A program made the translations under genes and the position numbers. Below the pieces are notes generated by a model that worked only from the letters and a program-made list of their open reading frames with translations, was not told where the DNA came from and made no database searches. From Porphyrobacter sp. GA68 (GTDB taxonomy: Bacteria; Pseudomonadota; Alphaproteobacteria; Sphingomonadales; Sphingomonadaceae), in NCBI RefSeq assembly GCF_022605525.1, contig NZ_JAKQYJ010000002.1, forward strand, positions 744,001-808,000: a DNA stretch of 64,000 nucleotides, written 5' to 3'. Positions 10,077-19,830 of the stretch are shown piece by piece. The number at the start of each line of letters is the position of its first letter. Position 1 is the first letter of the stretch.

Positions 10077-10104
10077 TATATAGAGAGAATGGGTTAATCG
10101 TCCA
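10077..10104 (-). promoter_or_regulatory. Possible promoter of the small exported protein; transcript may be leaderless
   Basis: On the minus strand TGGACG (10104-10099), a 16-bp spacer, then TATATA (10082-10077). A start seven bases further would fall at about 10070, on the ATG at 10071, and no ribosome-binding site is seen before that ATG. Consensus match only. Confidence 0.35.
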
Positions 10105-10166
10105 CTGACTGCTTTGCTCTGCCGGCCGATTTACGTCGCGCCACGGCCCCGCTAGGTGCGGTGAGC

Positions 10167-11393
10167 ATGGACCTTGCCCCCTCTCCTCTGGCTCTTCCGT
10201 TCCCGCACCTGCCAGTGATCGCTGGCCTTGAGTGGCGTGTCGCGCGAGCCGGGTACAAGGCCTGGAACCGGCCCGACCTGACGCTGGCGACGTTGGCGGC
10301 AGATACCTGCGTCGCCGGCGTATTCACCCGGAGCGCCTGCGCCTCTTTCGAGGTGGAGTCCGGCCGCGAGCAGGTGCGCCAAGGCCGGGCGCGGGCGCTG
10401 GTGGTGAATGCCGGCAATTCAAACGCTTTCACCGGGCACCGCGGGCGGCAGGCAGTGGAAGTGATTCAACGCACAGTGGCGGCGCAAATGGGATGCGACA
10501 CAGGCGAAGTATTCGTCTCTTCAACCGGCGTCATCGGCGTCCCGCTTCCGCAGGATCTGGCCCGCACTGGCCTCGCCGCAGCCTTCGCGGCGGAGCCTTG
10601 CGGTTGGCAAGAAGCAGCGCAGGCGATCGGCACCACCGACACGTTTGCCAAAGGCGCGAACGCCCAAGCCATCCTGGGCGACGTCAGGGTCGATGTGGCC
10701 GGGATCATCAAGGGCAGCGGCATGATCGCGCCGGACATGGCCACCATGCTGGGCTATATCGCTACCGACGCCGCTGTCGACCCAGCTTTGCTGCAGGAGA
10801 TGCTGCTCGCGGCAAATGCGCAGACATTTTCCTGCATCACTGTCGACGGCGACACATCGACCAGCGACACCGTGCTGCTGTTTGCCACCGGCGCAGCAGG
10901 CAACGTCCGGCTGGAAGGGTGGGACAGCCCCGGTGCCGATGCCTTCTTCGCCGCGTTGCTCGATGTATGTCGCCGGCTGGCGCAGCTCGTGGTGCGCGAT
11001 GGCGAGGGAGCAACGAAGTTCGTCACCATCCGCGTCACCGGCGCGGTCAACAATGACAGCGCGCGGCGGATTGGCCTTGCGATCGGCAATTCCCCGCTGG
11101 TCAAGACCGCGCTTGCGGGAGAGGATGCCAACTGGGGTCGGGTGGTGATGGCGGTGGGCAAGGCGGGCGAGCCGGCGGACCGCGATCGTCTGGCCATCGC
11201 GTTCGGCGGACACTGGGTCGCGCGCGCGGGACAGGTCGTCGCGGGCTTTGACGAAGCGCCCGTTGCCGCGCATCTCAAGGGACAGGAAATCGACCTCGCG
11301 GTGGACCTTGGCCTTGGCGACGGGCAGGCGACGGTGTGGACGTGCGATCTCACCCATGGCTACGTCGCCATCAACGCGGACTACCGTTCGTGA
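10167..11393 (+). CDS. argJ: Bifunctional ornithine acetyltransferase / N-acetylglutamate synthase
   Basis: ArgJ transfers the acetyl group from N-acetylornithine to glutamate, and in bifunctional forms also uses acetyl-CoA, in arginine biosynthesis. From the ATG at 10167 it is 408 residues (an in-frame GTG lies at 10161). It contains NAGNSNAFTG near residue 75, FVSSTGVIG (oxyanion-hole region), and KGSGMIAPDMATMLGYIATDA, the autoproteolysis site at the A-T bond that splits the proenzyme and exposes the threonine nucleophile. The C-terminus reads LTHGYVAINADYRS, a family signature. The stop overlaps a GTG that could start the next gene, suggesting an operon with the inositol-phosphatase-family gene. 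Confidence 0.96.
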   Translation: MDLAPSPLALPFPHLPVIAGLEWRVARAGYKAWNRPDLTLATLAADTCVAGVFTRSACASFEVESGREQVRQGRARALVVNAGNSNAFTGHRGRQAVEVIQRTVAAQMGCDTGEVFVSSTGVIGVPLPQDLARTGLAAAFAAEPCGWQEAAQAIGTTDTFAKGANAQAILGDVRVDVAGIIKGSGMIAPDMATMLGYIATDAAVDPALLQEMLLAANAQTFSCITVDGDTSTSDTVLLFATGAAGNVRLEGWDSPGADAFFAALLDVCRRLAQLVVRDGEGATKFVTIRVTGAVNNDSARRIGLAIGNSPLVKTALAGEDANWGRVVMAVGKAGEPADRDRLAIAFGGHWVARAGQVVAGFDEAPVAAHLKGQEIDLAVDLGLGDGQATVWTCDLTHGYVAINADYRS

Positions 11394-11395
11394 GC

Positions 11396-12202
11396 ATGCT
11401 GGACCGGGAACTGCTCGCCCTGATGCGGCAGGTCAGTGAAGCGGCAATCCTTCCCCGTTACCAGCAACTGGCCACCAAGGACATTGCCCGCAAGCCCGAC
11501 AGGAGCGGTGTCATCGACGTCGTCACCGTGGCCGACACCGAAGCAGAGGCCATGCTGGCCGAAGGGTTGGCGAAGCTTAATCCGGGCATCGCCATCGTCG
11601 GCGAAGAGGCCGCGCATGCGGACGCAGGCGTGCTGGCGGCGCTTGCGGGTTCCTGCTGGATCGTCGATCCTCTGGACGGCACGAACAACTTCGCCGCCGG
11701 CAAGCCGCCGTTCGGCATCATTATCGCGCTCGCCGACGGTGGCATTCCCCGCTCGGGATGGATCTACGATTGCCTGACCGGCCGTTTCTGCGCCGCGCAC
11801 AGCGGCAGCGGTGCATTCGTTGACGGTGAACGGGTGGTGGCGCGGCCAAGCGGGCGCACGCCGCCGGTTGCCGCCATTTCGCTGGTATTCGCAGAAGAAG
11901 CCAGGCGGCAGGCGCTGCGCCGCCACATCATGCCGCATTACGACCTGGTCGACATTCCGCGCTGCGCGGCAGAGCAGTATCCCCGACTGGCGCTGGGCGT
12001 GAACGACGTGTCCGTCTTTGAGCGCGCCCTGCCCTGGGACCACGCCGCCGGTGTGCTGTGGCTCAACGAGGCCGGCGGCAAGGCCGCCCGGCCGGACGGG
12101 TCGCCTTACCGAGTGGATGAGGGATCGCGAACCGGCCTGCTGGGCGCGGCCAGTCCGGTCCTGTGGGAAGAACTGGCCGCGCGCTATGCCTTGTCTGCCT
12201 AG
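11396..12202 (+). CDS. Inositol monophosphatase family phosphatase (possibly histidinol-phosphate phosphatase)
   Basis: A Mg-dependent sugar- or inositol-phosphate phosphatase of 268 residues from the ATG at 11396; an alternative GTG at 11390 would overlap the argJ stop as GTGA. The metal-binding set is visible: VGEEA (Glu pair), WIVDPLDGTNNFAAGKPPFG (DPLDGTxNF), and LPWDHAAGVLWLNEAGG (the WDxAAG motif). The substrate cannot be told from sequence; family members include SuhB, CysQ and HisN. Coupling to argJ argues weakly for an amino-acid-linked role such as HisN. The gene ends 54 bp before the convergent trxA. Confidence 0.88.
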   Translation: MLDRELLALMRQVSEAAILPRYQQLATKDIARKPDRSGVIDVVTVADTEAEAMLAEGLAKLNPGIAIVGEEAAHADAGVLAALAGSCWIVDPLDGTNNFAAGKPPFGIIIALADGGIPRSGWIYDCLTGRFCAAHSGSGAFVDGERVVARPSGRTPPVAAISLVFAEEARRQALRRHIMPHYDLVDIPRCAAEQYPRLALGVNDVSVFERALPWDHAAGVLWLNEAGGKAARPDGSPYRVDEGSRTGLLGAASPVLWEELAARYALSA

Positions 12203-12256
12203 CGCGGCGCATCTTTGAGCAAAGCGCCGGCTGTTCTGCCAAGCACCTTTGGCAGC

Positions 12257-12577
12257 CTACAGCTGCTCTTCCAGCCACGCCTTCAGCTGGCTCTTCGGCC
12301 GGGCACCCTGCAGTTCGGCGGCTTTCTGCCCGTTCTTGTAGAGCACCAGATAGGGAATGCCGCGCACGCCCAGCTGTCCCGGCGTTTCCGGGTTGTCCAT
12401 GATATCCATCTTGGCGATCGTGACCCGCCCGCCAAGCTCGTCACTGAGTTCTTCCAGAGCCGGAGCGATCATCTTGCAGGGGCCGCACCACTCGGCCCAG
12501 AAATCAACCAGCACCGGCTTATCCGCATCAAGAACATCGGATTGGAAACTGCTGTCTGTGACGGCCTTGGTTGGCAT
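12257..12577 (-). CDS. trxA: Thioredoxin TrxA
   Basis: A 106-residue cytosolic thiol-disulphide reductase with active site WCGPCK (Cys31 and Cys34), the buried DFWAEW strand before it, the cis-proline segment RGIPYL, and the terminal LKAWLEEQL helix. AAGGAG lies upstream of the ATG. It is the last gene after addA, 59 bp away, probably partly co-transcribed with it. Confidence 0.97.
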   Translation of the reverse strand: MPTKAVTDSSFQSDVLDADKPVLVDFWAEWCGPCKMIAPALEELSDELGGRVTIAKMDIMDNPETPGQLGVRGIPYLVLYKNGQKAAELQGARPKSQLKAWLEEQL

Positions 12578-12636
12578 TCTTGTTCTCCTTCAACTGTTAT
12601 CTGGTGGTCTGGCGCGCGATTGCCAATGACCCTTCC

Positions 12637-15600
12637 TCAACCAGCAAGATCGCCCGTGAATGGTTCCAGCACGCTGCCGGGAAGGGTGAACAGGCGCGCA
12701 TTCTGGGTATAGAGGACAGCGGCCTCCACCCGGCGGCCTGGGTAGATCACTTCCAGCGCGGCGACATAGGCGGCCATCTGCCGCAAGGTCGTTGGGGGCA
12801 CGTCTTCGACCCGCTCCGGCGGACGGCGGGCGGTTTTGTAGTCGACCACCCGCACAACCTCGTCCGTCACCAGCAGCCGGTCCACAGAGCCTGCGACCAC
12901 CGCTCCGCCGACGACGGCCGAGAACGGCACCTCCGCCAGCGCGCCTGGGCCGAACACCTCAGCGAACCCTGGCTCCTGCAGAACCGCCAAGGCGCAGCGC
13001 ACGACCTCATCCCGCACGTCCTTCGGCAGATCAGCCGCCTGACGGTCCATCCACATCCGGGCGCGCTCGTCCCGCTCGGCCGCCTCCACGTCAGGCAGCC
13101 TTTCAAGCAGCCGGTGGATCATCACCCCACGGCGGGCAGCAACGGCCCCCGCGTCTGCCGCAAACGGTGGGTCCGGCGCTTCCATGTCCCCGAGCCCTGA
13201 CGGCGCGAGAGGGCGCGGCGGACGCGGTTCGGGCGCCACGGGACTCAGCAGCCAGTCAGGCACCGCCGGCGGTACAATTTGCGCGGCACGCGGCGCCGTG
13301 CTGACGGGTGCCGGCGCGACGCCCCATTCCAGGCGAGCGCCCCAGATCGCGTCTTCCACCGGCTCTTCCCGGAACAGCGGCCGCAGGCGGGCGTACCAGC
13401 TGTCGGGGTGGGGCTGCCCCTTTTCCCGCGGCGTCAGCGATCCACCGATGAACAGCGCCTCCTCGGCCCGAGTCATAGCGACATACATCAGCCGCCAATG
13501 TTCTTGCATAAGGGCAGCGGTCGCGGCCGCGTATGCGGCGGCGACCGGGCCCACGCGTTCGTCCTTTCCGAGCGGCGGCAGTGGAACGGGGGGCGAGGCG
13601 TCGGCTGACGGCGGCAGCGGTTCGGTCAAAGTCAGCTGACCCGCGCCGCCCGGAACCCCGGTTGCATCGGCCAGAACCACGATCGGCGCCTGCAACCCCT
13701 TGGACCCGTGCACGGTCATCACCCGCACCTGGCCGCCGGCCTCGCTCGCCTCGCGCTTCAGCTCTCCGTCGCCTGCGTCGAACCAGTGGATAAAGCCCTG
13801 CAGGCTGATGAACTGGGTCGCGCCGAACGCCTCGGCAGCGTTCAGCAGCTCGTCGATCGGATCATTCGCCTCGTGGCCCAGACGCTCCACCAGACAACGG
13901 CGGCCCGACCACGGTCCGACCAGGATCCAGTGCAGCAGGCTGAGCGGTGTTTCATAGTCCACCCTCGCGAGCAGGTCGCGCAGTTGCGCGACCGTCGCTT
14001 GCACCGCCGGCTCCTTGCTGTCGCGCAGGTGGTGCCACAGGGGCACGCCTTCCGGGCGATAGCCGTAGCTGAGCAGATCATCCTGTGTCCAACCCAGCAG
14101 CGGAGATACTAGCAGCGCTGCCAGTGTGAGATTGTCGAGCGGCTGCGCGCCGAACCGCAGCGCCGCCATCAGATCGCGCACCGCCAGCGGATTGCCCAGC
14201 CGCAGCCGGTCAACCCCGGCGACCGGAACTCCCCGGGCATGCAGCCGCGCCACGATCAGCGCGGCGAGATCGCGCCGCCGCTGCACCAGCACCATGATGT
14301 CGCCCGGCCCGGCGTTGCGGGCCACTGCGGGCTTGTGCAGCGGATATCCGTCGCGCAACCACCCGGCGATCTGTTGCGCCAGCCGGTCCGCCATTTGCCG
14401 GTCGTGCTTGGCAAGCCAGTCCTGTTCGCCTTCGTCCGCCTCTTCATCGCCATCGCCGCCCGTCGCAACAGGGTTCCAGAGGGTCACGAGACCGGGCCGT
14501 TCCATGCCGCGGTGCGGCTCCGCTGCGTGATCAAGTCCGAACTCCTGCGGACCTACCGCGGCTATGGCCCGGTCCACAAATGTCAGGATCGGCGCAGCCG
14601 TGCGGTAACTCTGGTCAAGGTCGTAGTCCTGAAGATAGCGCGGCTGGGGTCCGCCGCGCAGTTGTGCGGCAGCCTCCGCCGTGCTGGCCATCCATCCGGC
14701 CACCCGGTCGCGTGCCTCCGCAAAGTTGCGCGGCGACGTCCCCTGAAAACCGAAGATCGCCTGTTTGTAGTCGCCAACTGTGAAAATGGTGCGGACCTTG
14801 CCGTCCTGCGCGCCTAATCCGCTGAAGAAATCATCGATCAGAGCGTAGATGATCGCCCACTGGTCCGCGTTTGTGTCCTGCGCCTCGTCGATCAGGACAT
14901 GGTCGAACTGGCGGTCCAGCTTGTACCGGATCCACGCCGCCATGTCGCTGTCCTCAAGAAGCCGCGCGGCGAGACGGATTTGGTCATCGAAATCGACCAG
15001 GCCTTCCCGCTCCTTTGCCTCCTCCCACCGAAGCGCAAAGCTGCGGCCCAGTTCCAGCGCCGGGGTGAGAAAATCGGCCAGCGCGAGAAGGCTCAGGAAC
15101 TCGCGTATGCCGCGCACCGCCTGCGCAACATCGTGCAACCGCGCGCCGAATTCCGGATCCCCCGCCTCGATCTTGGCAAAGGCGCGCGGCTCCCCATCCT
15201 TTCTGAAGATTGTGGTGTTGAATTCGTCCAGCGACGCCAATCGCGCCGCAGGTTCTTCCGCCAGCCAGCCGTCGATGAAGGTTGCTGCAGACAGTCCCGT
15301 CTTTGTGCCCCAGCCACGCAACGCCTCGCTGATCTGCCGCAAATGACCTACCGGAAAGCGGTCATCGGCGCACAATGTGGCCGCATCGATCAGCGTTGCC
15401 GTAGCGGGCAACCCCAGTGTGCGGTGCACGCGGTCGCGGAATGGCGGCACCCAGGCGTTCGGCCCGCACCAAAGATCGATGGCTTCGGCACAGCGCATCA
15501 GCCACTTGCGCACCCCGTCCGGGCCGTAGCGACAGCTATACGCCTCGATCGCGGTCAGGGTGTTCACGTCGTCGTGCCGCTCGGCCTCGGTCAGCATATC

Positions 15601-16089
15601 GGCAAGCACCTGGCGGGAGAGCAGGTCGCGCTCGCGATCCTCCATCGGGCGGCTGCCGGGCGTCAGCCGTGCTTCTTCAGGAAAACTGGCCAGCAGATAT
15701 TGGGCGAAGGCATGGATCGTATCGATGCGCAGTCCACCGCCCGGCGTATCGAGCACGTTGGCAAACAGGGACCGCGCACGATCCCGCGTGGCCTGATCGA
15801 TGGGCGCGCCGACAGCGATCAGCTCTGCGCCAAGCTCCTCATCCGGCAGACGTACCCATCGCGCCAGAACCTCGTTCACCCGCACCGCCATTTCCGCCGC
15901 ACCTGCCTTGGTGAAGGTCAGGCAGAGGATTTCTTCGGGCCGAGTGTCCGGTCTCAGCAACAGGCGCAGGACGCGGGCGGACAGAACCTGCGTCTTGCCC
16001 GTGCCCGCCGAAGCGGACAGCCAGACGCTTTCCATAGGGTCGACGGCTGCGCGTTGTGCGCCTTCCAGCCGATAAACCCTCCCGCTCAT
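12637..16089 (-). CDS. addA: Double-strand break repair helicase-nuclease subunit AddA
   Basis: AddA is the UvrD-like helicase plus nuclease subunit of AddAB, which resects broken DNA ends for RecA. From the ATG at 16089 (MSGRVYRLEGAQRAA) the protein is 1150 residues; the longer ORF to 16137 is not needed. Visible are Walker A SASAGTGKTQVL near residue 30, LTFTKAGAAEM (motif Ia), LIDEAQDTNADQW (motif II), VGDYKQAIFGFQG (motif III), VMTVHGSKGLQAP (motif V), YVAMTRAEEALFIGG (motif VI), and a C-terminal PD-(D/E)XK nuclease with VVDYKTARRPPE. Its ATG overlaps the addB stop (ATGA). Confidence 0.97.
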   Translation of the reverse strand: MSGRVYRLEGAQRAAVDPMESVWLSASAGTGKTQVLSARVLRLLLRPDTRPEEILCLTFTKAGAAEMAVRVNEVLARWVRLPDEELGAELIAVGAPIDQATRDRARSLFANVLDTPGGGLRIDTIHAFAQYLLASFPEEARLTPGSRPMEDRERDLLSRQVLADMLTEAERHDDVNTLTAIEAYSCRYGPDGVRKWLMRCAEAIDLWCGPNAWVPPFRDRVHRTLGLPATATLIDAATLCADDRFPVGHLRQISEALRGWGTKTGLSAATFIDGWLAEEPAARLASLDEFNTTIFRKDGEPRAFAKIEAGDPEFGARLHDVAQAVRGIREFLSLLALADFLTPALELGRSFALRWEEAKEREGLVDFDDQIRLAARLLEDSDMAAWIRYKLDRQFDHVLIDEAQDTNADQWAIIYALIDDFFSGLGAQDGKVRTIFTVGDYKQAIFGFQGTSPRNFAEARDRVAGWMASTAEAAAQLRGGPQPRYLQDYDLDQSYRTAAPILTFVDRAIAAVGPQEFGLDHAAEPHRGMERPGLVTLWNPVATGGDGDEEADEGEQDWLAKHDRQMADRLAQQIAGWLRDGYPLHKPAVARNAGPGDIMVLVQRRRDLAALIVARLHARGVPVAGVDRLRLGNPLAVRDLMAALRFGAQPLDNLTLAALLVSPLLGWTQDDLLSYGYRPEGVPLWHHLRDSKEPAVQATVAQLRDLLARVDYETPLSLLHWILVGPWSGRRCLVERLGHEANDPIDELLNAAEAFGATQFISLQGFIHWFDAGDGELKREASEAGGQVRVMTVHGSKGLQAPIVVLADATGVPGGAGQLTLTEPLPPSADASPPVPLPPLGKDERVGPVAAAYAAATAALMQEHWRLMYVAMTRAEEALFIGGSLTPREKGQPHPDSWYARLRPLFREEPVEDAIWGARLEWGVAPAPVSTAPRAAQIVPPAVPDWLLSPVAPEPRPPRPLAPSGLGDMEAPDPPFAADAGAVAARRGVMIHRLLERLPDVEAAERDERARMWMDRQAADLPKDVRDEVVRCALAVLQEPGFAEVFGPGALAEVPFSAVVGGAVVAGSVDRLLVTDEVVRVVDYKTARRPPERVEDVPPTTLRQMAAYVAALEVIYPGRRVEAAVLYTQNARLFTLPGSVLEPFTGDLAG

Positions 16090-19000
16090 GCGGCCGCCTC
16101 TCCCGCGGCAGAAGGTGCCTCGGCAATCGCCTGCCACTCGTCCAGCCGCATCAGCTGATCGTAATCATTGTAGCCCTGGTAATCGGGTTCCAGCCGGGCG
16201 GTGAATGGTTCATCGCCCTTGATCCAGCGCGTGATCGCGTCAGCGAGGTATTGCTCTGTGAGCGGCAGAAACTGTTCCGGTTCAAGCCCCGTCTTCCTGC
16301 TTCCGATCTTCAGCGGTGTGTCGACGAAGCCAAAGCCTGTCCGGCTCTTTTCCGATCGGGCAAGTGACCAGTATTCAAAACACTCAGGCTCCCCCTGAAC
16401 GCCATCAAACCCGCCACTGCGCGCGATCAGGCCAATCAGGCCGAGTTGCAGGGCGAACCCTTTTGCCACCATCTGCCGGCTGGGCGGGCGACCGGTCTTG
16501 TAATCCACTACGGCCAGCGTTCCGTCAGGCATCCGGTCGATCCGGTCGGCGCGTCCATGTATCTGCACGTCAAGGTGGCGCATTTTGCCGCGCTGCTCCA
16601 CTGCAATTGGGGTGCGTTGCGGCTCGGCCGCTATCGAACTTTCCACCCAGTCCAACGCAGCAAGAAGGCGTGGCCGCCACAATCCACGCATGACGGGATG
16701 GGCGTTCATCTCCTCAAGCACGCAGGACGCAATCGGCCGAAGCCTGGCTGCCGGATCGCTTTTGCGCGCCGCGTGCCAACGCTCCAGGATCTTGTGCGCC
16801 AGCTCGCCCTGCCACGCCGGGCTCGGCTCGGCGTCCATTCGGTCCAGAGGTCGCAGTCCGAGAATGGCGCCGGCGTAGAACTGATACGGATCGCCGCGCA
16901 GCCGGTCGAGCGCGGTCACGGCGATTGCCACGCCGCGCTGCTGGGCGGTCGGGCGCGGCGCGGGGCGCGGGTACGGCTTGGGCGATGCCCTTGGCGCATC
17001 GACCGCTTCGCCGAGCAGCGGAGTACGCGCATCAATGTGCGCCTCCGCCTGCTCGCCCAGCAGAGCCTGAACGCGCAGCAGGAAGCGCGACGGGATAGCC
17101 GGACCGCTCGCATCACGGCGGGCGCGGCTCAAAACTACTTCACGCGCGCCCAACGCTCCGGCGAGATCGTGGGCGGACAGGCCGATACGATGATCAACGC
17201 CTGGCACGCCAAGCGCCCGTAGCACCGCCGGAGCGAGCAGCGCGTCGCGTGCTGCCGGTGATGCCCAGGTGCCTTCGTTGAGACCTCCGCAGATGACGAG
17301 ATCGGCACGGGTCATGCGCGCCTCGATGAGGCCGTAGATCGCCACCCGGGTATGTCCCAAGTATGGCGGGCGCACGGCAATGCATTCCATTTCATCGCGC
17401 AACGCCGACGCCAGATGCCGCGGGGCAAGACGGGTACCGGCCGCGCGTGCGTGTTCGCGCAGCGCTTCCACAAAGGTGGACAGCGCTCGTCCATCTTCCC
17501 GCGCCCACAGATCCAGTCCGCAGAACGCCTCCGCGATTCGGGCGAGGCAGTCGACCTGATCGGCCAAGGGCGCTTCCTCTTCGCATGCGCAGGCGAACAG
17601 GGCATTCAGCCGGTTTTCTACCGCACCCCACCAATCCAGCATTGCGGAGTGGTCCTCAAGGCGGGTGAGTTGTTCAACGATGCGCCTGAGCGGCGGCAGC
17701 CCCGGCGCGGGTCGCGGTTTGCGCAGAGCCAGGTCCAGTTCGCGCGTAAACGCCAGCCATTGCCGCCGGTCCGTCCCTGCACCCACCAGCGGATGCTGCA
17801 ACAGCGCGAGCAGCGGGACCGGCGCAGCCTGGTCCGACGCGACACGGGCGAGCAGCAGGAACAGCCTGCCTGCGGCGGTGTGCGTCAGCGGTTGCCCGGC
17901 GGAGTCATCGGCGGTTATGTTCCAGCGGCGCAGATGCTGCACCACCCTTCGCGCGAGCGACCGGTCTGGCGTGATGATGGCGACACGCTTCTCCGGCTCC
18001 TCCAGAGCCTCCCGCGCCAGCACCGCGATCGCCTGAGCCTCGGCGTCGGGGTTTGCGGTCTGCATGGTCCTGACGCCGGCCAATCGTCTCTTGCCGGCCG
18101 GAAGATCGACCCAGATGCGGCTGGCGACCGGGGGCAGGAACAACGCGCTGATCGCTTGTGTCCGTTCTGGCGGCGCGGCTCGGACACCGCGCCGGTGCCA
18201 TTGCCGCACCTCTTCGCGCGCCACCCCCATCCGGTTGAGGAGCAACTTCAGATGGTACTGCGGGTGCGTCACGGCATCACCCCTGGCAAAGACGTGTTCA
18301 CCTTCGCCCGGAGCGCAGCCAGCGCAGCCCAGCTCATCCCAGACCTCCGGCCTCAAGGCGAGATCGAGGTCGGGCAGAATCACCGCCCCTTGCGGCAGGT
18401 CCGCAACTGCCCGCAGCATTCTGGCAAGTGCGGGCGCGGCGCTGGTGACGCCGGCTGCGACCAGCGGCCTGTCGGTCGGCCGCTCCCGCCAACAGCGAAC
18501 GGCGTGTGCGAACAGCAGATTGCGGCGCTGCGCCGCGTCCACCATCCCCCACTGCCTCAATTGGGCGAGCCACCGGTCCTGCACGCCGATGAAGGTGCGC
18601 AGCGACCGCTGCCAGTGGGTGGAAAGATTGCCTAGAAGGTCAAGCACTAGCGGCCCGACCAGATCGTTGGGCGCGATTTCCTCGACCAGCAGCCGGTCCA
18701 TGGTCTGTCCGATCTGTCGCGCCATGCGCAGGCGCGCCGCGCCTTCCGGAGCGTTCCGCCCCATCTCCTCGGCAAGAAGATCGGCCAGCATGAGCCATCT
18801 GCGCATCGGATCGACGGCAGGGGGAATGTCGGCGGCACCCAGAGGGTCGAGCAGGCTGCCCAGCGTTTCGTCGAGATCGAGATCGCCGACCACTGCCATG
18901 CGCGGCAGCAACAGCCCGCCGCGCCCCTGGGCACCGTACAGCCGCGTAAACGCCTCGGTCAGTACCCTTTGCGACCGGCGACTGGGCAATAACAGGGTCA

Positions 19001-19118
19001 GGCGCGCAAGACCCAGACCTGGCTCCTCGTAGCGCGGCACCAACCCTGCAACCAAGGCGTCGGCAAAGCCGCGATGAGCAGCGATGGAATAGACGGTGGG
19101 GCCGGGGCGCTCAGGCAC
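16086..19118 (-). CDS. addB: Double-strand break repair nuclease subunit AddB
   Basis: Partner of AddA. The chosen GTG at 19118 (PERPGPTVYSIAAHRGFAD) gives 1010 residues, normal for alphaproteobacterial AddB, and overlaps the murU stop by 8 bp; the ORF can be extended to 19424, but only by reading through murU. It shows LLPSRRSQRVL early (degenerate helicase lobe), an ICGGLNEGTWAS segment mid-protein, and a C-terminal nuclease domain with HGRADRIDR and VVDYKTGRPPSRQ, the PD-(D/E)XK core. As usual for AddB, no intact Walker A was found. Confidence 0.95.
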   Translation of the reverse strand: MPERPGPTVYSIAAHRGFADALVAGLVPRYEEPGLGLARLTLLLPSRRSQRVLTEAFTRLYGAQGRGGLLLPRMAVVGDLDLDETLGSLLDPLGAADIPPAVDPMRRWLMLADLLAEEMGRNAPEGAARLRMARQIGQTMDRLLVEEIAPNDLVGPLVLDLLGNLSTHWQRSLRTFIGVQDRWLAQLRQWGMVDAAQRRNLLFAHAVRCWRERPTDRPLVAAGVTSAAPALARMLRAVADLPQGAVILPDLDLALRPEVWDELGCAGCAPGEGEHVFARGDAVTHPQYHLKLLLNRMGVAREEVRQWHRRGVRAAPPERTQAISALFLPPVASRIWVDLPAGKRRLAGVRTMQTANPDAEAQAIAVLAREALEEPEKRVAIITPDRSLARRVVQHLRRWNITADDSAGQPLTHTAAGRLFLLLARVASDQAAPVPLLALLQHPLVGAGTDRRQWLAFTRELDLALRKPRPAPGLPPLRRIVEQLTRLEDHSAMLDWWGAVENRLNALFACACEEEAPLADQVDCLARIAEAFCGLDLWAREDGRALSTFVEALREHARAAGTRLAPRHLASALRDEMECIAVRPPYLGHTRVAIYGLIEARMTRADLVICGGLNEGTWASPAARDALLAPAVLRALGVPGVDHRIGLSAHDLAGALGAREVVLSRARRDASGPAIPSRFLLRVQALLGEQAEAHIDARTPLLGEAVDAPRASPKPYPRPAPRPTAQQRGVAIAVTALDRLRGDPYQFYAGAILGLRPLDRMDAEPSPAWQGELAHKILERWHAARKSDPAARLRPIASCVLEEMNAHPVMRGLWRPRLLAALDWVESSIAAEPQRTPIAVEQRGKMRHLDVQIHGRADRIDRMPDGTLAVVDYKTGRPPSRQMVAKGFALQLGLIGLIARSGGFDGVQGEPECFEYWSLARSEKSRTGFGFVDTPLKIGSRKTGLEPEQFLPLTEQYLADAITRWIKGDEPFTARLEPDYQGYNDYDQLMRLDEWQAIAEAPSAAGEAAA

Positions 19119-19830
19119 TCGCCAGCGCCTCCTCCGTTGGCTTGATTGCTTCCGGCGTGCCGACCTCGAACCAGAGACCGGAGAAGGCGACGCCGAACAG
19201 GCGGCCGTCCTCCATCGCGCGGTTCCACAGAACGTTGGTCGAGAACGGTCCTTCCGGCGCGTCGCGAAGCAGGCGGTGCGAAACCAGCTGGATCCCGGTA
19301 TAGATGAAGGGCGCAACCCGGCCGGGCAGCCGTCGGGACAGCCCGCCCCTTGCATCCATTGAAAAGTCGCCCTGCCCCCGGAACCCCGCCGCACGGCCGT
19401 GTTCAACGACCAGCAGCAACGCATCCATCTCGTCGGACCGCCACCGCCGCGTCAGCTCCGTCAGCGCGCTGGTCGGACCGTCTAGCCAGATGTTGTCCGA
19501 GTTCACGCAGAAGAACGGATCGGGAAGATGTGGAAGTGCCCGCACCATTCCCCCGCCCGTTTCCAGCAACTGATCGCGTTCGTCTGAAATCGTCACCCTG
19601 GGGCGGGCGCGGTCAGCCACATGCGCTTCCAGAGCATCGGCGAGGTAGTGGACGTTGACGACCGCCCGGGCAATCCCCTCGGCCGCCAGCCGATCCAGCG
19701 CGTGGTCGATGAGCGGTTTGCCCGCCACCCGCACCAATGGTTTGGGCTGAGTCGCGGTCAGCGGCCGCATCCGTTTACCAAGGCCGGCTGCCATGACCAT
19801 CGCCGTGTCGCTGGCAAGGTTCGCGGTCAT
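19111..19830 (-). CDS. murU: N-acetylmuramate alpha-1-phosphate uridylyltransferase (MurU-type nucleotidyltransferase)
   Basis: A 239-residue NTP-transferase with MVMAAGLGKRMRPLTATQPK (GxGxRxxPLT signature and lysine) at the N-terminus, NVHYLAD, TGGGMVRALPHL, and NSDNIWLDG (metal-binding Asp). By itself the family also includes mannose-1-phosphate guanylyltransferases. The immediately upstream overlapping AmgK-type kinase makes the MurU assignment likely: together they turn recycled N-acetylmuramate into UDP-MurNAc, bypassing fosfomycin-sensitive de novo synthesis. The ATG overlaps the amgK stop (ATGA). Confidence 0.88.
   Translation of the reverse strand: MTANLASDTAMVMAAGLGKRMRPLTATQPKPLVRVAGKPLIDHALDRLAAEGIARAVVNVHYLADALEAHVADRARPRVTISDERDQLLETGGGMVRALPHLPDPFFCVNSDNIWLDGPTSALTELTRRWRSDEMDALLLVVEHGRAAGFRGQGDFSMDARGGLSRRLPGRVAPFIYTGIQLVSHRLLRDAPEGPFSTNVLWNRAMEDGRLFGVAFSGLWFEVGTPEAIKPTEEALASA

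Noticed and set aside
16086-19424. addB extended to 1112 residues
   Set aside because: The extra N-terminus only reads murU in another frame; GTG at 19118 gives the family length.
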